Positions 1-9,708 are shown, numbered from the stretch's first letter. The stretch: 64,000 nt of DNA from CAVZXS01 sp963779325 (GCA_963779325.1 CAVZXS010000011.1:682001-746000); one strand, 5' to 3'. Notes: generated by a model from the letters alone, not told the origin. A program made the numbers and translations.

Positions 1-827
1 TTTTCAAGTACGGGTTCTAATTTTAAAGTTTTATCAGCGGCTGTACCCCTGTTGTTACCTGAAGGCGCCTTCGTTTCTCTTTCTTCCTTTTCTTTATAAG
101 CAAAAAGCGTTACGGGTTTTACAGAGTCACTTACAACTACCGGCTCATTATTAAAAGCAAAATACTGATCCGGCGGCCGGTAATTGAAACTGCCGCTTTC
201 GCTTTTTAGTGCATAAATATAATAGGTGCCTGCCGGTAAATTGCGAAAAGTAAAATTGCCCGTGCCTGTTTGTTTAGCAATATAGCGGGGTCTTTCATTT
301 ACTACGGCGGAGTCGTCACCGCTTCTATGCAGCAATACAACAAGCGTAGTATCCATTTTACCCGATTCGGCTAAAAACACTTTGCCTGAAAGCTCAAGCG
401 AATCAATAGCCGGGCCTGTAGAAAAAATATAGGTAAAATTTTTAGCCACATTACCTTCATTGATATCTTTAATAGCATTGCCGAAATCGAGGGAATAAGT
501 TGTATTGGCCTCAAGTGTATCTTTTATTTTTATAAGTATGGTATTTAATTTATACGATACATCGGGTATAACTTTTGGCGTAGGAGAAACCAACAAGTTC
601 TCTTGTATGCCTTGTACTTCCACATACTCATCAAACGTAAGAGTGATTTTTGTTTCTTTAAAATTTGTAGAAGAATCGGGCGGCAAAACTTTCCGCAGCA
701 CCGGCGGAAGCGAATCCCTGAAACCGCCTGAAGGAGGAATGATATTGGCACAACCCGGGCCGGTAACGGCAACGATACCGCTGACGAAAACAAGAATAAC
801 GAACGATATAATAGCTGAAAACTTCAT
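1..827 (-). CDS. Ig-like (Big_5-type) lipoprotein, C-terminus cut by window edge
   Basis: Reading the minus strand from the ATG at 825-827 gives an open frame to the window edge, about 275 residues with the C-terminus missing. It starts with a hydrophobic signal (MKFSAIISFVILVF) ending in a Cys at about residue 26, followed by IIPPSGGFRDSLPPVL. This proline-rich start is typical of Bacteroidota Ig-like envelope proteins. Next comes an Ig-like stretch with NTTYSLDFGNAIKDINEGN around residues 110-130, then a second beta-rich domain (FTFRNLPAGTYYIYALK), like the carboxypeptidase-regulatory fold. The lipobox (TGPGC) is weak, so lipidation is inferred. The family role is unknown, probably structural at the cell surface. 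No coding neighbour lies within 130 bases upstream. Confidence 0.75.
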   Translation of the reverse strand, partial: MKFSAIISFVILVFVSGIVAVTGPGCANIIPPSGGFRDSLPPVLRKVLPPDSSTNFKETKITLTFDEYVEVQGIQENLLVSPTPKVIPDVSYKLNTILIKIKDTLEANTTYSLDFGNAIKDINEGNVAKNFTYIFSTGPAIDSLELSGKVFLAESGKMDTTLVVLLHRSGDDSAVVNERPRYIAKQTGTGNFTFRNLPAGTYYIYALKSESGSFNYRPPDQYFAFNNEPVVVSDSVKPVTLFAYKEKEERETKAPSGNNRGTAADKTLKLEPVLE

Positions 828-957
828 GCGAAGTGCAAACATAGCATGTTTCCGGAAAGAATGTATATTAATGAAATGGTAAAAGATGTATTACAATACA
901 ATTCCCACAGGTTTTTGACAATATTTTTTAAAAGAAAATCAGTTGCAGTCCGTTTAT

Positions 958-3900
958 TTATACTTCTTCTTCCGTTTCTTCCAAATCGTGCAATTGTATG
1001 GCCAGGTTATTGGTTTTGGCAAAATTGCACCAATGACAATCTTCCTTGCCGCAACCAATATAAAATTCCCTGTCCTGAATTTTTTGCCATACCATTTTTA
1101 TTTGTTCCGTTACCGTAGTCATATCGGCCGGCGTAATGACTACTTTTTCTTTACGGTAGTTTTTCTTTTTATCGGGTTCTATAAAATCAAATTCGGTACT
1201 GATTACTTTCCAGTCCTTAGATTGGTAATTATCAACTAATATTTTATAAAAAACCGCTTGCCGCCAGTAATCGCCGCCGTTGGGTTCTTTTTCATTGGGG
1301 CCTTTTAATTTAGGAATGGCATTATCAAAGCCGCCGGTTTTATAATCTACTACGTTTACCGATTTGCCGTCAAATTCCAATTTATCCAACTTACCTTTTA
1401 CCGGCACACCGCTCACTATTACATTTTTTATACTTCTTTCTATCGCTACTATTTTATTAAATGAATGAATGTATTTATCATAATAATTACTCAATACTTC
1501 ATGACCGTATTCCAATCTTCTGTCAAATTGTTCTTTCGTAAAGCTTTCGCGGTGGCGGTGCATATACCATTCAAAATCGCTGATAAATATTTCTTTTGAA
1601 TGAAATTTTTCTTTACCGGCATCCTGCATCTTTCTGAATAGCTGTTCCAGCGCATGATGCACAGCCGAGCCAAATTCTGTGGCCTCATTTTTTGGCGACG
1701 GAATACGAATCAAATTTTTAAAGTAAAACTCAAGCGGACACTTTAAATAATTATTAAGCGCCGTTACATTCATCGTAAATTTTTCCAGCATACGGCTTAC
1801 AAACTCTTCCTCTATTCTCTCTATTTCGGGAGCGGCGGCTTTACCAAAATGCAGGGCGTTAAATTCCGTCAGTACTTCATTGCTGATAAAAACTTTTTCG
1901 GAAGGTATATCGTTTTCATTTTGTATTTCAGCGATAAACATGGAAGGTTCCAGTTCCTTACCGTCGTTTTTAAACCGACTGTACGAAATTTGCAAGTGTC
2001 TTTCAGCTCTCGTGAGTGCAACATAAAAAAGACGGCGTAATTCCTCGGCATCATTGGCAGCAGGCTGCGATGCAAACATTGTATCGGGTAATTTATAACC
2101 ACCGCCGGGTTTTCTTTTCTTTTCCCAAGAAGCTGCATTGCAACCCGCCAGGAAAATATATTCATATTCCAATCCTTTGGAGCCGTGTGCCGTCAACAGG
2201 TTTACACCTTTATCGCTGCCGCTTACCTGCACCAAGGGTAAATTCAATTCTTCTTTTTGCATCAATTCAATAATGGCAACTAATTGTTTTAAATTCATGG
2301 AAACGCTGCGTCGCGTTTCTTCTTTTACAAAATCGAATAACCCCGTAAGTACCTGCATCAGCCAAATTTTATCAGGGCTTTGCATAATCCAATTCAGTAT
2401 GCCCGCATCACGAATAATATTTTCAAATAAATTTTGCAGGGTTACATTGGGCACATCGGCAATTAGTTTTTCTATAATGCCGGTTGCTGTTTGTAAGCCG
2501 CTATGCAGCGTAACGGAAAAAAGATCTTTCGCCGGTTCATTCGCTTTTTCATGCAGCAATCTTCTGATGGATGTTTTGTTTTCGCCGAATTGCAGACCCG
2601 CTACTTCTACACTCAACTTGGCTATTTCAACGGGTGGTATATTGAACCAATCGAAATGCAAAATTTCAAAAAGCATTTCATCGCCGCCGTATGGTGTATC
2701 ATGCTCAGCCGCTAAGTAGCGCAACAATAAAATAATTTTTTGCGCAAGCGGTATATCAAAAAGATTTAAGTTTCTTTTGCTGTATAAGGGAATGTTCAGC
2801 AGTTTTAAATACTGCGCCAGTTCTTCGCCATATTTATTTTCTTTAAAAATAACAGCAATGCGGCCGGGTGGTGTTCCTTCTGCTACCAACTGCTGAACCT
2901 GACGGGTAATATCAATCATCTCCTGCCGCTGTGTATCGTATTCTTTTATTACCGGTTTTATATTCGGGTAGTTAGCCGCCTTGCCCGCAGCAATTAAATT
3001 TTTAGTAAGATTTAATTCAGGTTTCTTATTTATAAGTCTTTCTTCATTTTTATCAATCAATGTTTTTGAGATATCCAAAATGGGTTGTGCAGAACGGTAA
3101 TTATTTTCAAGAACTATAGCCAACATGTTTTTGTAGCTTGTCATAAAAGAATTCATATTCTCCACATTGGCGCCCTGGAAACGATAAATACTTTGGTCAT
3201 CATCGCCAACTACGAAAATATTAGGTTCGTCCCAATAGCTTATCAGTAATTCAACCAACTTATTTTGTGTACCACTCGTATCCTGGTACTCATCTACCAA
3301 TATGTACTGAAATCGCTCCTGGTAATTAGCCAATAAATTTTTATTTTCCTGAAAAGCTTTTATCACCCAATTGATCATATCATCAAAATCATATCGGTTT
3401 CTCTTACGCATCAATTGTTGAAAATTATCAAACTCGTTTACAGCCGCCCGCAACTTCTCCATCTTTTCGTTTTCATCCTCTATTTTATCTTTTTTCAAAT
3501 CGCCGGCATTGTATTCTTTATATTTTCTTTTATAAATAAATTCATCCCGTAGCGGCAGGTCGTCCAGGTATTCATCAATTTTTGTACTGATAAATGCCGG
3601 CGTCCATCCTTCTTTTTTCATGGCGCTGAAAAAAGATTGCAGGTTGTTTATTTCAAAATACACATCGCCTCGGTATCTTTTCAGCGGATGATTTTTCGGA
3701 AAGGCATCTATCAACTCCTTATACAATTCTATTTTTTCTAAATCAGAAATCGGATCAAGTACTGTTTTTTCAAAAAGTGATAAATTTTCCTGAATTACAT
3801 CATTACAAAAAGCATGAAAGGTATAAAGGTTTACTTTGTAGGCATCGGGGCCAATAAATTGCAACAGTCTTTTGCGCATGGCTACCGCACCGGCATCGGT

Positions 3901-4113
3901 GTAGGTAAGGCAAAGAATATTTTCAGGGGCGGCATCCGTATCCAATAATATTTTGCCTATACGGCTGGCCAAAATTTGTGTTTTGCCCGTACCCGGCCCG
4001 GCTATTACCATTACCGGCCCGTCAATATGATTAACGGCTATTTGCTGTTGTTCATTCAACTTATCGTATTCTTCCCTGAATTTATTTTCTAATTTTTCTT
4101 TATTCACTGACAT
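958..4113 (-). CDS. UvrD/Rep-type helicase fused to a RecB-type nuclease with Fe-S cysteines
   Basis: The 1051-residue product has the superfamily 1A helicase motifs in order: Walker A AGPGTGKT (about residues 38-45), LVDEYQDTSG (Walker B, motif II), VGDDDQSIYRFQGA (motif III), ENNYRS (motif IV) and TAHGSKGLEYEYIFL (motif V). The last 280 residues form a PD-(D/E)XK nuclease with LDKLEFDG and VVDYKTG. A Cys in LKCPLEFYFK and three in CGKEDCHWC near the C-terminus match the 4Fe-4S clasp of AddB-type nucleases. Such proteins unwind and trim DNA ends in repair. Fusing helicase and nuclease in one chain resembles AddA or the AdnA/B subunits. A TAGATTTG box (-7 type) sits 45 bases upstream at 4159-4166, but I see no matching -33 TTG. 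The gene appears to stand alone. Confidence 0.93.
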   Translation of the reverse strand: MSVNKEKLENKFREEYDKLNEQQQIAVNHIDGPVMVIAGPGTGKTQILASRIGKILLDTDAAPENILCLTYTDAGAVAMRKRLLQFIGPDAYKVNLYTFHAFCNDVIQENLSLFEKTVLDPISDLEKIELYKELIDAFPKNHPLKRYRGDVYFEINNLQSFFSAMKKEGWTPAFISTKIDEYLDDLPLRDEFIYKRKYKEYNAGDLKKDKIEDENEKMEKLRAAVNEFDNFQQLMRKRNRYDFDDMINWVIKAFQENKNLLANYQERFQYILVDEYQDTSGTQNKLVELLISYWDEPNIFVVGDDDQSIYRFQGANVENMNSFMTSYKNMLAIVLENNYRSAQPILDISKTLIDKNEERLINKKPELNLTKNLIAAGKAANYPNIKPVIKEYDTQRQEMIDITRQVQQLVAEGTPPGRIAVIFKENKYGEELAQYLKLLNIPLYSKRNLNLFDIPLAQKIILLLRYLAAEHDTPYGGDEMLFEILHFDWFNIPPVEIAKLSVEVAGLQFGENKTSIRRLLHEKANEPAKDLFSVTLHSGLQTATGIIEKLIADVPNVTLQNLFENIIRDAGILNWIMQSPDKIWLMQVLTGLFDFVKEETRRSVSMNLKQLVAIIELMQKEELNLPLVQVSGSDKGVNLLTAHGSKGLEYEYIFLAGCNAASWEKKRKPGGGYKLPDTMFASQPAANDAEELRRLFYVALTRAERHLQISYSRFKNDGKELEPSMFIAEIQNENDIPSEKVFISNEVLTEFNALHFGKAAAPEIERIEEEFVSRMLEKFTMNVTALNNYLKCPLEFYFKNLIRIPSPKNEATEFGSAVHHALEQLFRKMQDAGKEKFHSKEIFISDFEWYMHRHRESFTKEQFDRRLEYGHEVLSNYYDKYIHSFNKIVAIERSIKNVIVSGVPVKGKLDKLEFDGKSVNVVDYKTGGFDNAIPKLKGPNEKEPNGGDYWRQAVFYKILVDNYQSKDWKVISTEFDFIEPDKKKNYRKEKVVITPADMTTVTEQIKMVWQKIQDREFYIGCGKEDCHWCNFAKTNNLAIQLHDLEETEEEV

Positions 4114-4210
4114 TGACGCTGAACTTTATTTGTCACCATTCGTTATTAACTGAGTTGTCAAATCTAAAACTAATCCCGTTAACTACCGGCACTTCAATAT
4201 AAAATAAATT

Positions 4211-4708
4211 ATGGCTGTATATTCCATTAAAGCAATTCAAAATATCCCGATTTCATTGGACGAGGCCTGGGATTTCTTTTCGCACCCTAAGAATTTGGCT
4301 AAAATGACGCCTGAAAAGCTGAACCTGAAATTTGTAAACGAATTATACGGCGATGAAATGTATGCCGGGCAGGTAATGGAATACAAAGTAAAACCTCTTT
4401 TGGGTATACCCCTATATTGGATGACGGAGATTACACATGTACAACCCAAACAATTTTTTGTAGACGAGCAACGCTTCGGGCCCTACACCATGTGGCATCA
4501 CCAGCACCATTTTAAAGTGGTGGACGGCGGTATAGAAATGACTGATTTAGTTCATTATAAAATACCCGGGTGGTTTTTAGGAGATATCGCCAACAGCTTA
4601 TTTGTACGCAATCAACTGAAAAGCATTTTCACTTATCGTTTTCAGAAAGTAGAAGAGCTTTTTGGTAAATGGCCGGGCGGTTCTGCGGCGGATATGGTAG
4701 TGAAATGA
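4211..4708 (+). CDS. SRPBCC (START-like) family protein
   Basis: The product is 165 residues with no signal peptide. The start (YSIKAIQNIPISLDEAWDFFSHPKNLAKMTPEKLNLKFV) is the typical first strand and helix of the Bet v1/SRPBCC fold: a structured strand, then a helix with WxFF and P-x-N-L. A second block, GPYTMWHHQHHFKVVDGGIEMTDLVHYKIP, matches the middle of the YfiR/CoxG-like ligand-binding branch. Members bind hydrophobic ligands in a deep cavity; the ligand cannot be read from sequence. The gene is divergent from the helicase and 150 bases before a separate promoter, so it is probably monocistronic. The family is clear and the function is not. Confidence 0.85.
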   Translation: MAVYSIKAIQNIPISLDEAWDFFSHPKNLAKMTPEKLNLKFVNELYGDEMYAGQVMEYKVKPLLGIPLYWMTEITHVQPKQFFVDEQRFGPYTMWHHQHHFKVVDGGIEMTDLVHYKIPGWFLGDIANSLFVRNQLKSIFTYRFQKVEELFGKWPGGSAADMVVK

Positions 4709-4793
4709 ATAAAGCCCGGGGCGGTTATTTTATAACTGATTATTTACATCTATATATCCCGGTTTCACATGGGTTAATCTTTGCCTTACGGGC

Positions 4794-4824
4794 TTGCATA
4801 TAAGCCAAAGTTTATATACATTTG
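4794..4824 (+). promoter_or_regulatory. Bacteroidota-type promoter for the M48 protease gene
   Basis: TTG at 4794-4796 is followed after 20 bases by TACATTTG at 4817-4824. This fits the -33 TTG / -7 TAnnTTTG pattern of the Bacteroidota primary sigma factor. Transcription would begin near 4831, leaving about 27 bases before the ATG at 4858. It also argues against the TTG start at 4822, which lies inside the -7 box. Confidence 0.6.
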
Positions 4825-4857
4825 TCCGTTTGGTTTAAGTATTGCCAGTTCAATCCT

Positions 4858-6240
4858 ATGGGTAAACAAAAAGTGACCCTCTTTTTTATTGTTTCATTTA
4901 TTCTACGCATTTCCTCCTTTGCGCAGTCACTGCCTGTCTATTCTTTTCAAAAAGATGATACTGTTCTCAGAAAAAAATATTTCGATCAATCGGTTAAAAA
5001 AAAGGAACTGATCTTGGCATCCGTCGGAAAAGAAAACGCAAAGGATTATAAAAAGATATACGAAGAACAGTTTAAAGAAATTACTGAGCTATGGAAAGGA
5101 AGCCGGCCCGTTACTTCACCTGATGCACATGCCTATTTACAATCAATCGTACAAAAGGTTATTGCAACCAATCCTGAATTAAAAGGAACGGATGCCCGTA
5201 TTGTATTTTCCCGCGATTGGTGGCCCAATGCGGTAAGCATGGGAGACGGCACCATTGCCATCAATGCGGGGTTAGTTGTTTATCTAAATAATGAAGCCGA
5301 GCTGGTATTTATATTATGTCATGAACTGGCGCATTATTATTTAGAGCATACACCAAAAGCAATAAAAAAATATGTTGAAACAATTAACAGCACTGCATTT
5401 CAGAGTGAATTAAAAAGGTTGAGCAAAACGGAATTTGGCGTCAATAGTCAATTGAAAAAACTTACTCAATCCTTCATGTTTAACAGCAGGCGTCACAACC
5501 GTGAAAAAGAAGCAGAAGCTGACAGGTATGCTTTTATGTTTATGAAGAATACGGGCTATACCACCCGGGCAATAAAAACTTGTCTTGAACTGCTTGATAA
5601 AGTGGACGACAGTTTATTATATAAACCTGTTGCGCTTAACCGAATATTAGATTTTATCGATTACCCTTTTAAAAAGAAGTGGATACAGGCCGAGTCTTCC
5701 ATTTTTAGTGCAATGAGTGATGATAACTCTCCGGCAGACAGCAAAGAAAAAGACTCTCTTAAAACACATCCTGATTGTACTAGAAGAATTTCATTACTGC
5801 AAGACTCTTTTGACAACACAGTAACCGGAGGAAAAGAGTTTCTTGCAGATGAAAAACTATTTAACCGGCTAAAGAAAGAATTTTTTATTGAGATGGCAGA
5901 TCACTGCTATTATTCAGAAAATTTAAGCAGGAACCTATACTACAACTTAATGCTGTTGCAGGCAGAGCCCGATAACGCAAGGGCAGCCTATTCAGTCGTT
6001 AGATGTTTTAATCAATTATACGATAAGCAAAAAAATCACAAACTGGGTTTGGCAGTAGATACGGAAAGCAAGGGCTATACGGAAGATTATAATCTTTTGT
6101 TGCGAATGCTTAGCCGGTTAAAGTTAGATGAGATAGCGAGTCTGAATTATAATTTCTGCAGGCAGTACTACTCATTAATGAAAGATGATAAAGTGTTTAC
6201 AGAAGAAATAAATACAGTTAAAAAACTATATAAACAATAA
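4858..6240 (+). CDS. Secreted M48-family metallopeptidase
   Basis: Started at the ATG at 4858 the product is 460 residues with a clean signal peptide (MGKQKVTLFFIVSFILRISSFAQS). The alternative TTG start 36 bases upstream falls inside the predicted promoter. The zinc motif HELAH lies at residues 155-159, and the third ligand is likely the Glu in REKEAEADRYAF about 60 residues later, as in M48 (Ste24/HtpX/BepA-like) peptidases. The pattern SxDWWPNAVSMGDGTIAINAGLV before HELAH is also typical of the family. The C-terminal 200 residues are helical and TPR-like. It probably acts in the periplasm or at the outer membrane, for example in protein quality control. It lies 26 bases before the next gene and may be co-transcribed with it. 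Confidence 0.88.
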   Translation: MGKQKVTLFFIVSFILRISSFAQSLPVYSFQKDDTVLRKKYFDQSVKKKELILASVGKENAKDYKKIYEEQFKEITELWKGSRPVTSPDAHAYLQSIVQKVIATNPELKGTDARIVFSRDWWPNAVSMGDGTIAINAGLVVYLNNEAELVFILCHELAHYYLEHTPKAIKKYVETINSTAFQSELKRLSKTEFGVNSQLKKLTQSFMFNSRRHNREKEAEADRYAFMFMKNTGYTTRAIKTCLELLDKVDDSLLYKPVALNRILDFIDYPFKKKWIQAESSIFSAMSDDNSPADSKEKDSLKTHPDCTRRISLLQDSFDNTVTGGKEFLADEKLFNRLKKEFFIEMADHCYYSENLSRNLYYNLMLLQAEPDNARAAYSVVRCFNQLYDKQKNHKLGLAVDTESKGYTEDYNLLLRMLSRLKLDEIASLNYNFCRQYYSLMKDDKVFTEEINTVKKLYKQ

Positions 6241-6266
6241 TCAATAATTAAAATAAACCACCGCAA

Positions 6267-7814
6267 ATGAAACAATTACTATTCTTAACAACAATCATTC
6301 TATCCGGAATGCTGAGTACATATGCTCAAAAGCTTTCAGTCGAAAATGTTCACAAGGTTTCGCTTCGAAATTCTGATGCTATTAAAGAGGGTACCGAGGT
6401 AAAAGGGTATTACTTTTTTTATGTGAGCGATAAAATTGACAAAAGAACAAATGAATACACATTACAGATTACGGACAATAATTTGAAAAAATTGAAAGAC
6501 ATAAAATTTCAGGATTCCAAGCACGTTTCAATTCTTGAGTCTTCATTTAACGGTACAGACTTGATTTTTTTGATTTATAATGATGATGAAAGAACATTTG
6601 AATACCAGGTTTACGGTGCTGATGGTAAAAAGAAACACGTTTACAACAGGCAATTGACAAAAAAGGAAGAAAGATACCTGGAAGCTACTTATTTGATGAC
6701 GGATGACGAGGAGCAAACTTTTAAAGGATTATATTCGATTGAAGGCAGAGGATTTATTTCAAATATGCCCAGTAGAGAGGACAAAGACTATACTTTCCAG
6801 ATTGATTTTTTCTCTACTGAAAAAAAGAAGCAATGGACATATATCCCTACCGAGGGAGCAAAAAGATTTGCGGGTGACTACCTGGGTTGTTTTAACGGAG
6901 TTGTTTATTTAGAGGTAGTAAAATATAAGAGCATCATGGATCAAAATCCTGAATCATCCGTTTTGGGATTATCTCTTGAAACGGGTAAGCAAGTGTTCGA
7001 ACAATCTACCGATAAAGCGAAGTATAAATTTTATCCTGCAAGTATGTCAATACTTGATAATGGTAAAGCTTATTTGTTTGGAGAATACTTTGACCCGAAT
7101 GGAAATATTGTGAAAGACAAATCGAAAGGGTTTGCTTTTTGGGGTATTGATGAAAAAGGCGCAGTGTTAAGTGAAAAATATTGCTCTTGGGATTTGGATA
7201 TGGGTAAATTTCTTGACGTTTCTTCCAAAGGAAAGATTGATAATTTCGGTTTTATGTATTTGCATAATATGGTACAAACAGCAGATGGAGATATTTACGC
7301 CGTTGGCGAAGGATTTAAAAAAGTAGCAAGCGCATTGGGCATTGCAAGTAAAATTTTAATACGCAACAGCGGCATCAGCACCGTAAAAATAAAAGTAACG
7401 GATATGATGTTGCTGAAGTTTGATAAAGACTTTAATGTGAAAGGGGCGACTATTTATGACAAAAATTCAAACAATGTAGAATTAAACAGCGGGTACGAAT
7501 TTGTAAGCACTGCGTTGATCGGGAAATATATTAAATATGTTTACGGCGACTTTGATTATTCTTATACGCAAACCAATAAGGATAATACTTCTTTTACCGT
7601 TTGCTACAGTGATTATGTAAGAGGCAAGGATTACAAAGGCGGTACATTTAATTCCATCAGTTACAATGACGGAAAAATAACAACGGATAAGATCAATACT
7701 AAATCTGATGCTACCCGAACAGCTGTTTTACCGGGTGTACAGGGGCAAGTACTTATTCTGGATTATTACAAAAAGGATAAACGTTTAGATGCACACTTTG
7801 AAAAATTAAATTAA
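6267..7814 (+). CDS. Secreted protein of unknown function
   Basis: The 515-residue product has a signal peptide (MKQLLFLTTIILSGMLSTYAQ). The rest is rich in short beta strands, with repeated phrases such as LQITDNNLKKLKDIKF, GDIYAVGEGFKK and MLLKFDKDFNVKGATIYDKN. These suggest a beta-propeller-like fold of the kind that compares stored values with a running state. I see no catalytic motif and no lipobox, and I do not recognise the family. It follows the M48 protease gene by 26 bases and is closed by a strong terminator, so the two may form an operon. Confidence 0.75.
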   Translation: MKQLLFLTTIILSGMLSTYAQKLSVENVHKVSLRNSDAIKEGTEVKGYYFFYVSDKIDKRTNEYTLQITDNNLKKLKDIKFQDSKHVSILESSFNGTDLIFLIYNDDERTFEYQVYGADGKKKHVYNRQLTKKEERYLEATYLMTDDEEQTFKGLYSIEGRGFISNMPSREDKDYTFQIDFFSTEKKKQWTYIPTEGAKRFAGDYLGCFNGVVYLEVVKYKSIMDQNPESSVLGLSLETGKQVFEQSTDKAKYKFYPASMSILDNGKAYLFGEYFDPNGNIVKDKSKGFAFWGIDEKGAVLSEKYCSWDLDMGKFLDVSSKGKIDNFGFMYLHNMVQTADGDIYAVGEGFKKVASALGIASKILIRNSGISTVKIKVTDMMLLKFDKDFNVKGATIYDKNSNNVELNSGYEFVSTALIGKYIKYVYGDFDYSYTQTNKDNTSFTVCYSDYVRGKDYKGGTFNSISYNDGKITTDKINTKSDATRTAVLPGVQGQVLILDYYKKDKRLDAHFEKLN

Positions 7815-7834
7815 TTGAAGGTTCATTTATAAAC

Positions 7835-7868
7835 AAAAACTCCCGACTGATTATCGGGAGTTTTTTTT
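7835..7868. terminator. Bidirectional intrinsic terminator
   Basis: A perfect 7-bp stem (CTCCCGA / TCGGGAG at 7840-7846 and 7854-7860) is flanked by an A-run on the left and a run of eight T on the right. It therefore works as an intrinsic terminator in both directions. It sits between the convergent genes ending at 7814 and 7891. Confidence 0.85.
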
Positions 7869-7890
7869 ATACACTAACTTATTACAATCA

Positions 7891-8541
7891 CTACCCCGGC
7901 ATCCTTGTAATATATTTTTCTATTTGTTTCAACTGATCTACTATCTGTTCAGTTTTTGGCCTGAGCGCTTTTGCTTTTCTAAAAAAATCTTTCGCCGCAC
8001 GAAATTCTCTTTTATTCATCATCAGGCTGCACATTTGTAAATATGCAGCTGCTTCATTTTCTTTATCAGGCAATCCTTTGCGCAACGCCTGGCGTATATA
8101 ACTTTCGGCCTGTTTCAAATCGTTTTTTTGCATACAAAGCATACCCATCTGTAATAAGCTGGCCCCTTCAGCTTCCTTCATCGGCATACCTAAATCCAAG
8201 CCCTTCTTCATCATTTTTTCGGCGCCGTCAAAATCCTGCTTCATCATGGCCACATTACCTTTCAATGTATAATATACCGAACGAATGGGCTTGTACAAAA
8301 GGTTGGGAAACCAAATGGAGGCCAACACTTTTTCGGCGCCTTCTATATTACCGCCTTCTAAGTGTTCCTGTATTAAACGCAGCGGACCAAAAAAGAAATG
8401 ACCGGCTACTAAAATAACACCCACTAAATACAAAGTGAAGGCCGGCCAAAAACCCGATGAGTAATGTACAAAACCGCCCAGTAATAAAAGAACGATACCT
8501 ATATATAGCCTGTATTTTATTACTATACCGTAAAACTTCAT
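7891..8541 (-). CDS. Membrane-anchored tetratricopeptide repeat protein
   Basis: The 216-residue product begins with two closely spaced transmembrane helices (YIGIVLLLLGGFVHYSSGF and FTLYLVGVILVAGHFFFG). A cytoplasmic or periplasmic helical domain follows, with about three TPR-like units (YTLKGNVAMMKQDFDGAEKM, LLQMGMLCMQKNDLKQAE, YLQMCSLMMNKREFRAAKD). TPR units bind partner proteins; no enzymatic motif is present. The partner cannot be told from context, because the gene is alone between a terminator and an unrelated VOC gene. The fold is certain and the role is unknown. Confidence 0.8.
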   Translation of the reverse strand: MKFYGIVIKYRLYIGIVLLLLGGFVHYSSGFWPAFTLYLVGVILVAGHFFFGPLRLIQEHLEGGNIEGAEKVLASIWFPNLLYKPIRSVYYTLKGNVAMMKQDFDGAEKMMKKGLDLGMPMKEAEGASLLQMGMLCMQKNDLKQAESYIRQALRKGLPDKENEAAAYLQMCSLMMNKREFRAAKDFFRKAKALRPKTEQIVDQLKQIEKYITRMPG

Positions 8542-8643
8542 AATCTTTTTTTTGAGGACAGCAAAGATAAGGCGCAGAAAGGGATAATAAAGAAGGGATT
8601 TTTGCGCCGCTTCAGGGTAATAAGTCTTTAAGAGCAGCTGTAT

Positions 8644-9036
8644 TTAAAAAGCCGCATCATTTATTTCAATCCAGTAGCCGTCAGGATCCAGCAGCCAAAT
8701 TTGTTTTACGCCATCTACTCTTACGGTTATCTCATGTTTTGCGCCATCACGGTCTTCCCAGGGTATATTATTTTTTTTGAGTATTGCAGTAAATGTTTCA
8801 ACGGAAGCTACACTAAAGCAGGTATGTTGATTTTTATAATATTCCTTTTTTGCCGCGGCGCCCTGTATAATATGCAGCATAATACCCGGCCCTGTACTGA
8901 ACCAGGCATGCTTACCGTCATGAAAGGGCTCGGGTACTGTATCAAGTCCTATTATATTTTGATAAAAATCGGCGCTTGTCTTAACATTAACCACATAGAT
9001 AGCTGTATGATTAAGTGTCGCTTTGGGTTTATTAAT
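8644..9036 (-). CDS. VOC (glyoxalase/dioxygenase fold) protein, apparently starting at ATT
   Basis: Homology-like sequence (LNHTAIYV, SADFYQNIIGLDT, PEPFHDGKHAWF, CFSVASVETFTAILK, WLLDPDGYWIEIND) marks a one-module vicinal oxygen chelate protein. The first ATG, GTG or TTG in frame is the GTG at 8994, but starting there removes the first strand and the His of LNHTAIYV, normally a metal ligand. The frame stays open upstream through INKPKAT and stops at a TAG 24 bases before an ATT at 9034-9036. ATT sits exactly where a start Met would be expected. Either ATT is used as a rare start or ATG mutated to ATT. The protein from 9036 is 130 residues. VOC substrates range from methylglyoxal to antibiotics; none can be assigned here. 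Confidence 0.72.
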   Translation of the reverse strand: MNKPKATLNHTAIYVVNVKTSADFYQNIIGLDTVPEPFHDGKHAWFSTGPGIMLHIIQGAAAKKEYYKNQHTCFSVASVETFTAILKKNNIPWEDRDGAKHEITVRVDGVKQIWLLDPDGYWIEINDAAF

Positions 9037-9708
9037 CGTTTGGGCAAAATTCTATGGAAATTGAAAAAAGAATAACAAGAGCAAAAAAATATTTTTCATA
9101 TGCATGTTTTATTTGGAGTGTAAGATAATAACCAAATCGGTTAATTATACCGGTCAATTTTTAAAAAGAACAATCGGTAAAATCATTAAATATTTATTAG
9201 TCGTTAATAAAAAATTTATTATAAGTTGATTCAAATCAGAAATTATAATTGATCGAAATCACAGATCAAAGTGTAAACATTAGATATTCAGTACCTGCAG
9301 CATTACATCGATTAATATAATATTCAATTGAAAAAAACTTATCCACAAAAAAATTTTCCGGCATTGATTTTGCTATACGATGTCATTTTGAGGTAAAGGA
9401 GTGTTAATATCAATATGAAAAATTGTATCCTTAAGATTACGAATTCTTCAATTAGAAAATAATCATCTTTCGATTTTCCGTTTAATCTCTTAATCACCTT
9501 CGAGGATTTTTTCAATCTTATATCCTCGCCATTTTCTATTTATGCGGATGATCCGTAACCCTGTTCCTATTATTCATTTTAAAAACATAAGAATCATGAC
9601 ATTGTAAGTCAATAGCCTGTTCGGGTATAGCTGCAGGATAATTATGTATTTTTTAGTAAACACAATTTAATAAACAGAAGTCAATAAATATCTAAAACAC
9701 CAATTAAA
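9037..9708. other. AT-rich intergenic region, no gene seen
   Basis: This 672-base stretch has stops in all frames on both strands and no recognisable RNA gene. It is strongly AT-rich, with several short self-complementary tracts but no clear terminator or consensus promoter. It probably holds the upstream region of the beta-helix lipoprotein gene. Confidence 0.5.

Noticed and set aside
2138..2719. 193-residue frame opposite the helicase
   Set aside because: It lies fully inside the helicase gene on the other strand and has no domain or codon pattern of its own.
4159..4166. Promoter of the helicase gene
   Set aside because: TAGATTTG matches the -7 box on the minus strand but no TTG stands at the right distance, so I did not list it as a feature.
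4822..4857. TTG start for the M48 protease
   Set aside because: It overlaps the predicted -7 box and places 12 residues before a clean signal peptide.
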